The position numbers were made by a program, and so were the translations under genes. This document shows, piece after piece, positions 7,306 through 13,117 of a DNA stretch of 14,123 nucleotides. Origin of the DNA: Spirochaetaceae bacterium (GTDB lineage: Bacteria; Spirochaetota; Spirochaetia; B11-G9); contig DAOVSY010000034.1 of NCBI GenBank assembly GCA_030633365.1, positions 1-14,123 on the forward strand, in the 5' to 3' direction. Every line of letters starts with the position of its first letter. The first letter of the stretch is position 1. Under the pieces are notes generated by a model. The model worked only from the letters and a program-made list of their open reading frames with translations, was not told where the DNA came from and did not search any database.

Positions 7306-8496
7306 TCAATCTTTGGAAAGAGAGAATGAAACTTTAAATGATGATCCTTCTCCCAGAGTACTGTCTACAAGTATATCTGTTCTATGAATCTGTGCTATTC
7401 TTTTTGCAATAGATAAGCCCAGGCCGGTACCGCTTGTACTTTTTTTGACAGCTTCATTGGAACGAAAATATTCTTTGAAAATAAGTTTTAAATTTTTTGA
7501 AGCAATACCTATACCATGATCTGTTATTGTTAAAGTTGTTCTTGTACTGGGACCTGCTACAAGGCTGACATCGACACTGGAATTATCATTTGAATAATTT
7601 AATGCATTTTCAATTAATATCTGTACTAATGTTTTAATCTGATCAGAATTGCACTTTATCATACAATTACCAGTACACCTGGTAAAAGAAATATCAATAT
7701 TTCGATGTTCCGCTATACTCGAAACCATTTCTATAACCCCAGCTACTGCAGTATTAAGTGAGGAATATTCCATATGAATATTTTCTTCAACACAGGAATT
7801 AAGATTAGCCAATTCAAGCATTTCTCTGATTGACCGGGATAACAGCTCGCACCTGATTTTAATTTTCTCGACTATACTAACAACTTTTTCAGATAGATTA
7901 TCTGCATAACCAGCAAGTAAAATATCAACATAACTTTGTATGGCTGCAAAAGGTGCTTTTAGCTGATGAGTTGCATTTACCAGGTATTTTGTTTTTTCAT
8001 CATTAATATCCTGAAGCTTTTCATTAAGCAACTGGAAGCTGTATACTTGCTGTTGAAGTTCTTTATTTACTACTTCAAGCTCATCGGTTCTTTCAATTAC
8101 TCTTTCTGCAAGCTCAAGTTTATATGCTTTTAATTCTGTAGTTATTTTGTGCTGAGTATTTATCATATGGAACATAACTTTAGATGCAGCAGATCCCATT
8201 ACATTGCAACCAGGAAGTTTATTTTTTTGTAAGTATTCAAAAACATTATCTTTACCAGTTATTTCAAATATTAAATTAACTTCCGGATCTTCCAGCATTA
8301 TTTTTAAATTTGTATCTGTTACACATTGAATATTGTTTTTCTTTGCAAGAGAAAATCCCTGGGCTTCCGGATTGAGATCACAAATATATTTAACTTTTAT
8401 ACCTGGAATTTCAAGCAGATTGAAAAGGATTGCTTCACCACCGGATCCAGCTCCAACAATTCCAATTGTATCACAATCTGAACTCATATCTTTCAA
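7306..8496 (-). CDS. Soluble sensor histidine kinase with N-terminal Rossmann-type nucleotide-binding domain
   Basis: Residues about 9-115 resemble an NAD(P)-binding dehydrogenase domain: GIVGAGSGGEAI at 12-23 is a dinucleotide-binding glycine loop, and Asp40 ends the second strand (KYICDLN), where NAD enzymes bind the adenosine ribose. A coiled coil follows (about 121-166), then HisKA with His177 in NATHQLKAPFAAI. The ATPase region has the N-box IENALNYS (Asn297), G1 DHGIG (326-330), FKEYF, and G2 GTGLGLS (356-362). No membrane helix or signal peptide is visible, so it should sense a cytoplasmic signal, possibly a nucleotide or redox state (inference). The start is TTG 8496, sharing TTGA with the receiver gene's stop. 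ATG 8487, with a weak GAAAG site, is an equally plausible start. It is the last gene of its operon. Confidence 0.88.
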   Translation of the reverse strand: MKDMSSDCDTIGIVGAGSGGEAILFNLLEIPGIKVKYICDLNPEAQGFSLAKKNNIQCVTDTNLKIMLEDPEVNLIFEITGKDNVFEYLQKNKLPGCNVMGSAASKVMFHMINTQHKITTELKAYKLELAERVIERTDELEVVNKELQQQVYSFQLLNEKLQDINDEKTKYLVNATHQLKAPFAAIQSYVDILLAGYADNLSEKVVSIVEKIKIRCELLSRSIREMLELANLNSCVEENIHMEYSSLNTAVAGVIEMVSSIAEHRNIDISFTRCTGNCMIKCNSDQIKTLVQILIENALNYSNDNSSVDVSLVAGPSTRTTLTITDHGIGIASKNLKLIFKEYFRSNEAVKKSTSGTGLGLSIAKRIAQIHRTDILVDSTLGEGSSFKVSFSLSKD

Positions 8497-8885
8497 CTTA
8501 AAAGTTTGTTAACTAATTTAATAAGTTCTGCAGGTACAAGTGGTTTCTCTACAAACTCATCAACCGGAAGGTAAACATCATCCTTATCTGCATTAGAAAA
8601 GGTGCCTGAATATTGTCCTTTTTCATTAACAGCTGAAAGCATTGCAATTGGAATATTTTTTGTTTTATCATCATGTTTAAGTTTTCTTGCAATTTCAAAA
8701 CCAGCTCCATCATTTTCAGGAAAAATTACATCAAGAATTATAAGATCAGCTCCGAAATCACTAACATTTTTAACAGCATCTTCCTCATCATGCTGGGAAG
8801 CAATCTCATGATCCTCTCCCTCAAGCACCATTGTTAATGCATCAACAATATCTCTGTCATCATCAATAATATAGATCTTGCTCAT
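8493..8885 (-). CDS. Stand-alone response regulator receiver protein
   Basis: A 130-aa CheY-like receiver with no output domain. YIIDDDRD at the N-terminus gives the acidic pocket (Asp8-Asp10), Asp52 in LIILDVIFP is the phosphorylation site, Ser84 in AMLSAV is the switch Ser/Thr, and Lys114 in VEKPL is the conserved lysine. The loop between Ser84 and Lys114 is unusually long and polar and runs into LPVDEFVEKP. The reading frame can be opened upstream to 8906, but AAGGAG lies just 6-7 nt before ATG 8885 and the upstream ATG falls in the repeat, so 8885 is chosen. It overlaps the histidine kinase start and is presumably phosphorylated by it. Its downstream target must be another protein. Confidence 0.88.
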   Translation of the reverse strand: MSKIYIIDDDRDIVDALTMVLEGEDHEIASQHDEEDAVKNVSDFGADLIILDVIFPENDGAGFEIARKLKHDDKTKNIPIAMLSAVNEKGQYSGTFSNADKDDVYLPVDEFVEKPLVPAELIKLVNKLLS

Positions 8886-8897
8886 TTTAAACTCCTT

Positions 8898-8938
8898 AGG
8901 TTGCATAGCCGAGCAGGAACGAAGTTCCGACCAGGCTT
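8898..8938. repeat. Hairpin repeat, unit 1 (41 nt)
   Basis: AGGTTGCAT (8898-8906) is followed by outer stem AGCC/GGCT (8907-8910 with 8934-8937), loop strands GAGCA and GACCA, and inner stem GGAAC/GTTCC (8916-8920 with 8924-8928) closed by GAA. The next unit starts exactly 41 nt later. On the minus strand the end of the unit merges with the AAGGAG of the receiver gene. Confidence 0.8.
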
Positions 8939-9020
8939 AGGTTGCATTGTCGGGCAGCAAAGGTTGCATTGTCGAGCAGGGACGAAGTCCCGACCAGACA
9001 AACTTGTTTGCGACCAGACT
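8939..9020. repeat. Hairpin repeat, unit 2, split by an inserted copy
   Basis: The left part, 8939-8960 (AGGTTGCAT, TGTC, GGGCA, GCAA), and the right part, 9002-9020 (ACTTGTTTGC, GACCA, GACT), join into one 41-nt unit with a perfect inner stem GCAAAC/GTTTGC around TT. Its core matches the window-edge copy at 1-32. The 41 nt at 8961-9001 interrupt it beside the loop. Confidence 0.72.
8961..9001. repeat. Hairpin repeat, unit 3, nested inside unit 2
   Basis: AGGTTGCAT (8961-8969) is followed by outer stem TGTC/GACA (8970-8973 with 8997-9000), loop strands GAGCA and GACCA, and inner stem GGGAC/GTCCC closed by GAA. Relative to unit 1 both stems differ by paired, compensating changes. The exact right edge is ambiguous by one or two A residues. 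Confidence 0.75.
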
Positions 9021-9037
9021 GTTTCTCTCTTAATGGA

Positions 9038-9067
9038 ATTCTAAGTGCAAAAACACCATTTTGTCAA
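9038..9067 (-). promoter_or_regulatory. Sigma70-like promoter for the receiver/histidine kinase genes
   Basis: On the minus strand TTGACA (9067-9062) is separated by 18 nt from TAGAAT (9043-9038), 6/6 and 5/6 matches to consensus. Transcription would start near 9031, giving a leader of roughly 145 nt that contains all three hairpin repeat units before the receiver start at 8885. Confidence 0.65.
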
Positions 9068-9103
9068 GAAAAATGTTACAAATTCGTAATTATACACCTT
9101 TTA

Positions 9104-9117
9104 TGCAATTTATTGCA
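9104..9117. promoter_or_regulatory. Small palindrome upstream of the two-component promoter, possible operator
   Basis: TGCAAT-TT-ATTGCA is a perfect inverted repeat about 37 bp upstream of the -35 hexamer of the minus-strand promoter. That is a position suited to an activator site. No other copy is visible in the window, so binding is speculative. Confidence 0.25.
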
Positions 9118-9175
9118 CCAATTCTCACAAAAACATGAAGGAATATAATTGATTCCGGGCTGGATAATAGATAGT

Positions 9176-10150
9176 TTACTTCATACTCTCAGCATAAGTT
9201 ATAGCTCGATGCCTTACAAAAGTATGAAGACTCTTGTTTGATTCCAGACTATCCATAGGAAGAAACCCTCCAGCCATAGAGTCATGTCCACCCCCAAAGC
9301 CCCTTCCCTCCAATATAAATCTTACAAGATCATTAGCTTTAATATTTTTATTTATACTTCTTGTTGAAAATTTAATTCCATTCTCTCTTGGAGCATAGGC
9401 TACTACAATATTTACACCTGCGATGGTAATTACAATATCACTGGAGGCACCAAGTAAAGAATCATTTCCATTATCCAGATAAAGAAAACCTATTTCTCCA
9501 TAGACCTCTACTGTTTTAAAAGCTTTTGCATAATCCTGTAAATCTTCCCGGCTAATCTGGTTTCCTTTTAATTCTGTAATAAGAGATATATCTGATATAC
9601 TGTAGAGCTGATAGAACATGTTGATATCAAGTTCGGAAACACCCCTTGTCAAATTATCCGTATCCATAAAAATACCATACAGAAGTGCTGTCGCAACTTC
9701 CCTTTGAATTTCAATATTATTTTCAATATAATACTGGGCAATAATTGTAGAGCATGCTCCAATTTCCGGTCTTATATCTTCAAGTTTATAGCCTTTATTT
9801 CCCATATACTCATGGTGGTCAATTACTGCTACTTCATCTGTAACCAGATCAGTTACATTGGAATTACCTTTTTGTACATCAACTAAAACAGTCCAATCCT
9901 CTTTCCCAAGAGTTGCAACTTCAGATGCAAGACTAAGTTGTATACCAAAAAGTTCCAGCATTTTAGAAGAATTAGCCTTCTCTATCTCATTTTCATAGAC
10001 AATCTGTGCATCTATTCCCTGGATTTTTAATAAGCACTGAAGTCCAAAAGAGGAAGCAATGGCATCTGGATCAGGAACATTATGTGGTTGAATAAATACC
10101 TCATCCGGTGCCTTTTTTAATAAATCTACGAGTTCATCTAGTTTTGTCAT
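9176..10150 (-). CDS. DHH/DHHA1 family phosphoesterase (NrnA-like)
   Basis: A soluble 324-aa metal-dependent phosphoesterase. Motifs run in the family order: I, NVPDPDAIASS at 24-34 (Asp27, Asp29); II, VLVDVQ at 88-93; III, the name-giving IDHHEYMG with Asp111-His112-His113; IV, FMDTDNLTRG at 161-170. The C-terminal DHHA1 substrate-binding domain shows the GRGFGGGHDSMAGG loop at 282-295. Relatives degrade nanoRNA/oligonucleotides and pAp or linear cyclic-dinucleotide products; which of these applies is not visible here. ATG 10150 has a strong GGAGG site 6 nt upstream that can pair with an upstream CCTCC. It lies 42 nt after the YgiT gene and may be co-transcribed with it. Confidence 0.88.
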   Translation of the reverse strand: MTKLDELVDLLKKAPDEVFIQPHNVPDPDAIASSFGLQCLLKIQGIDAQIVYENEIEKANSSKMLELFGIQLSLASEVATLGKEDWTVLVDVQKGNSNVTDLVTDEVAVIDHHEYMGNKGYKLEDIRPEIGACSTIIAQYYIENNIEIQREVATALLYGIFMDTDNLTRGVSELDINMFYQLYSISDISLITELKGNQISREDLQDYAKAFKTVEVYGEIGFLYLDNGNDSLLGASSDIVITIAGVNIVVAYAPRENGIKFSTRSINKNIKANDLVRFILEGRGFGGGHDSMAGGFLPMDSLESNKSLHTFVRHRAITYAESMK

Positions 10151-10156
10151 TTTCTG

Positions 10157-10178
10157 CCTCCTTATTTTTGAGGGGAGG
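10157..10178 (-). promoter_or_regulatory. Hairpin that could mask the ribosome binding site of the DHH gene
   Basis: On the minus strand CCTCC (10178-10174) can pair with the GGAGG Shine-Dalgarno (10161-10157) across a 12-nt loop. Five G-C-rich pairs would hide the ribosome binding site. Only the complementarity is visible; regulation is inferred. Confidence 0.3.
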
Positions 10179-10192
10179 GATCTCTTTACTAT

Positions 10193-10417
10193 TTATGCTG
10201 CAAAATCAAGCATTTCAAGGGTTACACCACGTTTTAATTCTTTTCTTGCCTGTTCGAGTAATGCTTTGTTGATATCTGCAGAAATATATTCTTCTCCACA
10301 ATTTTTGCAAATTTTTGCAGGAACCTTTTTGAATACAAGAGTTGTCTTACCACTTTCGAGTACAACTGTCGTATAACCATCCTCCGTTTGACCATTATTA
10401 CAAATTGCACATTTCAT
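10193..10417 (-). CDS. YgiT-type zinc-finger protein, probable antitoxin
   Basis: A 74-aa protein with two CxxC pairs, Cys3/Cys6 and Cys37/Cys40, that form the YgiT/MqsA-type N-terminal zinc finger, and a short helical tail (KALLEQARKELKRG...) ending in LEMLDFAA. MqsA antitoxins carry a C-terminal helix-turn-helix DNA-binding domain after this finger. This protein stops before it, so it belongs to the short YgiT class usually found next to DUF4258 or RelE-like proteins. The ATG overlaps the stop of the upstream DUF4258 gene by 4 nt (ATGA), with AGGAG 6 nt upstream, inside the partner gene. Antitoxin function is inferred from the pairing. Confidence 0.82.
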   Translation of the reverse strand: MKCAICNNGQTEDGYTTVVLESGKTTLVFKKVPAKICKNCGEEYISADINKALLEQARKELKRGVTLEMLDFAA

Positions 10418-10734
10418 TTTATTCTCCTTGAATAATTATCTACCCACATAATGCGATCCGGTTCATATGCAGTTATTATTATAAGTTTATTCTCAGCAGT
10501 ATTTATTCCTACCACCAGGTGTATAGGTCTATTACTGGATGTTTTTCCGTTTAGTAGAACACTGGGTAAAGGAAAATCACTATCATATTTTTCAATAATA
10601 TTTCCGGTTTTTAGAATGAGTTCAATATCATCTTCGTGAATATTCCTTTGAAACATTCGTCGGGTAGCATGAATTCTATATTCTAAATCGTATTCAGCCA
10701 AATGACCGGTAATCAAATCAGTAATTTTACTCAT
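10414..10734 (-). CDS. DUF4258 domain protein, probable toxin partner
   Basis: 106 aa from ATG 10734. The segment HATRRMFQRNIHEDDIELILKTG near 23-45 is the typical start of DUF4258 (basic helix, then an acidic helix), followed by beta strands IHLVVGIN and KLIIITAYEPD and a basic C-terminus. DUF4258 proteins are small RelE/HigB-like suspected RNases paired with YgiT fingers. No catalytic residues can be assigned with certainty. A longer frame opens at TTG 10770, but it has no ribosome binding site. The short start has a weak AAGAG, so 10734 is preferred. It comes first in the pair, reversed from the classical antitoxin-first order. An AT-rich, promoter-like TATAAT lies at 10800-10795 without a convincing -35. 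Confidence 0.75.
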   Translation of the reverse strand: MSKITDLITGHLAEYDLEYRIHATRRMFQRNIHEDDIELILKTGNIIEKYDSDFPLPSVLLNGKTSSNRPIHLVVGINTAENKLIIITAYEPDRIMWVDNYSRRIK

Positions 10735-10918
10735 ATATATTAGTTCTCTTATACACAATTCCCCAAACAAATAAATTTAATACTTGCTTATAACATTATA
10801 CATACATTGACAAAGAAAAGTATAATAATCTGATAAATTTTCTAAAACGTTTTTTCCAGATAAAGAGTTCAGTAATATTACTTGCGAATATTAATAAAAT
10901 TTCAACACTTTGCCAACT

Positions 10919-12136
10919 CTAATAACTATAAGTAAAAACAGAACTAACTATATGTCTGACAGGCAAAGCACTAACCTCATTAAAATCATTATCACTAAAA
11001 TCAAACATTCCTGTATAAGCTAAGTTTCCACTGAAGTTACCCGAAAAGAAGTAATCCAGTGAAGGCATTATAGTTAATGAACCTGAGTTCGGTGAATACA
11101 GAGCCGATAGATTGATAACTGTATCAATGTCATAGAATGGCTGCATAAGATTTACCAGAATATAATGCTCAGAAAAGTAACCAGGGGAATACATCCCCAG
11201 AAGATCACCAATCAATGCAGGAGTATTAGAGATCGTATCTTTAAAATTTGAACGCTCAGACTCATCATACCCTTCACCATTATAAAAGTATTCAATAACA
11301 GCGTAGAGTTCTGATTCAAATGTATATTCAACCCCTGCAAGACCAGATAGAAGCCAGTCAGTTTTCCTTGGTATCAGAGCTACACCATCTGTAAAATAGT
11401 TTCGACTGCCTTTTCGGGCTGCAACTTCTCCATACACTCCTATCCCAAACAGATCCAGCATAAGAGCAGCTCCAACTGAAGGTGTATAAACATCACTTCC
11501 TTCACTATTATCATAATCCCAAAACCCGGCCAATCTAAATTCCAACCCTGGTAGATAAAATACAGCTTCTGTTCCAACTTTTATCTCTTCATAATCTAAT
11601 CCGGAGGACAGCACGCTATCAGGTAAAATCCCATATAATTTTAAAGCTGTGTTATCTCCCAAATACATTCGAAGTGTTGCTGCATCAACTCCTCTAAGGT
11701 CTGCATCAGGATCTGCCGGATTTTTCAGGGGATTTGCAAAATCAATTGGGTTCCAGCCATATCCATAACCTGTAAGCATACTCTGCCGGCCAATTTCCAT
11801 TGAAATATTATCTGTTAAATAGACATTTGCAGATAGACGCATAAGATCAAAGGCATAAAGTTCATTACTCTGAGCATCAAGAAACTCTTTTAAAGAAAAC
11901 CATGCTGAAAATGAAGTACTCTCATCTCCTGCATCCAGTTTGGCAATAAGAGATGACGTCATACTAAAATCCTGTAGACCAAAAATATTCCCCGGATTCA
12001 ACAAACTGTCATATCCATCAGATTCCGGAATATTAGCAAAGATTGAGATATCAGCATATCCCGAAAAATCTGCCTGGGCAAATATGGGCAGTAGTATTAC
12101 TGCCACCAAAATATTAAAAAAAACTAATCTTTTCAT
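10919..12136 (-). CDS. Outer-membrane beta-barrel protein associated with RND/LolA-like genes
   Basis: 405 aa with a Sec signal peptide (basic MKRL, hydrophobic 4-18, probable cleavage after QA near 22). The rest alternates polar and hydrophobic residues in short stretches and ends in the aromatic strand SSVFTYSY, as expected for a barrel recognised by the BAM machinery. GRQSMLTGYGYGWNPIDFANPL near 116-137, followed by NPADPDADLRGVDA, resembles the 'GRQ...W G...WNP D..NP' motif of DUF1302-like barrels that accompany MMPL/RND permeases. The identification is by motif style, not by a search. AGGAT lies 7 nt before ATG 12136. It is probably in one operon with the two genes upstream and may provide their outer-membrane step. 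Confidence 0.65.
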   Translation of the reverse strand: MKRLVFFNILVAVILLPIFAQADFSGYADISIFANIPESDGYDSLLNPGNIFGLQDFSMTSSLIAKLDAGDESTSFSAWFSLKEFLDAQSNELYAFDLMRLSANVYLTDNISMEIGRQSMLTGYGYGWNPIDFANPLKNPADPDADLRGVDAATLRMYLGDNTALKLYGILPDSVLSSGLDYEEIKVGTEAVFYLPGLEFRLAGFWDYDNSEGSDVYTPSVGAALMLDLFGIGVYGEVAARKGSRNYFTDGVALIPRKTDWLLSGLAGVEYTFESELYAVIEYFYNGEGYDESERSNFKDTISNTPALIGDLLGMYSPGYFSEHYILVNLMQPFYDIDTVINLSALYSPNSGSLTIMPSLDYFFSGNFSGNLAYTGMFDFSDNDFNEVSALPVRHIVSSVFTYSY

Positions 12137-12155
12137 ATCATATCCTTTAATTACC

Positions 12156-12172
12156 TACGAAAATCTTTCGTA
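12156..12172. promoter_or_regulatory. Small inverted repeat in the leader of the barrel gene
   Basis: TACGAAA (12156-12162) and TTTCGTA (12166-12172) form a 7-bp stem with a 3-nt loop, 20 nt upstream of the barrel gene start. It may be an operator or an mRNA hairpin; no T-tract follows on the minus strand. Confidence 0.3.
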
Positions 12173-12182
12173 ACTGAATGAT

Positions 12183-12230
12183 AAAAAGGGATCAAGTTTA
12201 AATTCACATTGAAATAATTTTCCCCTTTTT
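12183..12230 (-). terminator. Weak terminator-like repeat after the LolA-like gene
   Basis: AAAAAGGG (12183-12190) is complementary to CCCTTTTT (12223-12230) across 32 nt. Read on the minus strand it lies immediately after the LolA-like gene and the second arm runs into T residues. The large loop makes efficient termination doubtful; it may just reduce expression of the barrel gene. Confidence 0.3.
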
Positions 12231-12235
12231 TTCAT

Positions 12236-12994
12236 TTACCTTATACTCTCAAGATAACCAGTTGTAAAAAACCTGTCTTTTACCCTGCTGCTATTTATTT
12301 CAAAAATATCTACCACAACCTCGGTCCGGGATGGTTTTGTATGGTTCTCCATAATATAGCGGAATGGATAATCTGTACCGTTAACAGTTTTATAATCATA
12401 AAACGTCATACTTTTTATATTTGCATTATTTTCAAAATACTCAATTTTCATATACCTGTAAGTTTCTTTAGTAATATACACAACCATTTTTTCATAAGGT
12501 GCATCAGAAGCATCTGCAATAAGCTCTATTTTATAACAACGTTCTCCCTCAATAGTCTCTTCACCAGCTAAACGGGGAGTAAACTTATCTGATAGCCCCT
12601 GACCTCCGTCCCCCATGTCTGCATAGGAAAAGTCAGTTCCTCCTGCAGAATTCTTCTTTGCAGAACTGCTTAGTTTCCTTGTTCTTCCTGTAGAACCAAA
12701 CCTTACCCAGAGATCATCTTCTATCATTAGGTTGGCCGTTCCTTTCATTCGCCTGGGCGCAGTATAGATGGATAGAGAGTAGGTTTTTCCACCCTTCTCC
12801 ATAGTGTAGCTTTCCATTTCCTGTACCGGTTGGGCTTCCCCGGATTTGTAAACTGTCATTCTGCTGGTACTGAAGACTCTGTCTCCCTGAAAAGCTGCAT
12901 CTGCTTTATCTACAATTTCCTCTGCTGTCTCTGCAGCAAGAAATCCAAAGGTTAATATTGTAAGTAAAAATAAACTTAAAATAATTTTTTTCAT
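12236..12994 (-). CDS. LolA-like 'outer membrane lipoprotein-sorting' family periplasmic protein
   Basis: 252 aa with a cleavable Sec signal (MKKIILSLFLLTILTFGFLA, cut near AAE at 20-22), so periplasmic. TAEEIVDKADAAFQG at the mature N-terminus and the block KGTANLMIEDDLWVRFGSTGR followed by KLSSSAKKN near 84-115, then GGTDFSYADM, are characteristic of the COG2834-type lipoprotein-sorting family with a LolA/LppX-like open barrel that holds an acyl chain. These members are typically next to RND/MMPL permeases, as here. It is not the housekeeping LolA, which is shorter. GGAGG lies 5 nt before ATG 12994. There are 123 nt to the permease upstream and 99 nt to the barrel gene downstream. Confidence 0.82.
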   Translation of the reverse strand: MKKIILSLFLLTILTFGFLAAETAEEIVDKADAAFQGDRVFSTSRMTVYKSGEAQPVQEMESYTMEKGGKTYSLSIYTAPRRMKGTANLMIEDDLWVRFGSTGRTRKLSSSAKKNSAGGTDFSYADMGDGGQGLSDKFTPRLAGEETIEGERCYKIELIADASDAPYEKMVVYITKETYRYMKIEYFENNANIKSMTFYDYKTVNGTDYPFRYIMENHTKPSRTEVVVDIFEINSSRVKDRFFTTGYLESIR

Positions 12995-13017
12995 CGTTTC
13001 CTCCTATAATACGCTAT

Positions 13018-13075
13018 CGAGCACTTTCCTTTGTTCCCAGGCTGTAGGGTTGAGCTCAACCAGGTCTCAGGAAAG
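13018..13075. repeat. Nested inverted repeats between the RND and LolA-like genes
   Basis: CTTTCCT (13024-13030) pairs with AGGAAAG (13069-13075), and inside lies the perfect 14-nt palindrome GGTTGAGCTCAACC (13048-13061). The left part also carries CGAGCA (13018-13023) and CCAGGCT (13037-13043), faintly like the arms of the 41-nt repeat family. It could be an RNA structure setting the relative expression of the two genes, a degenerate repeat copy, or neither. No T-tract follows. Confidence 0.4.
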
Positions 13076-13117
13076 CCTCTGCCGCTAAATGATAAAAATG
13101 AAAAATGATCCATCTCA

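Noticed and set aside
8886..8906. N-terminal extension of the receiver protein starting at ATG 8906
   Set aside because: The extension encodes the AAGGAG site itself and part of the repeat; ATG 8885 has ideal spacing and begins the normal receiver fold.
8898..9020. CRISPR array or integron attC sites
   Set aside because: There are no unique spacers of constant length and no Cas genes; the units lack the RYYYAAC/GTTRRRY pairs of attC, and no integrase is present.
8942..9148. A 68-aa plus-strand open frame across the repeat cluster
   Set aside because: It is built from the hairpin repeats, overlaps the minus-strand promoter, has no ribosome binding site and no recognisable protein character.
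10735..10770. N-terminal extension of the DUF4258 protein starting at TTG 10770
   Set aside because: There is no ribosome binding site before the TTG, and the added residues do not belong to the family.
10807..10828. Plus-strand promoter TTGACA...TATAAT
   Set aside because: The two hexamers are separated by only 8 nt, and no plus-strand gene lies downstream.
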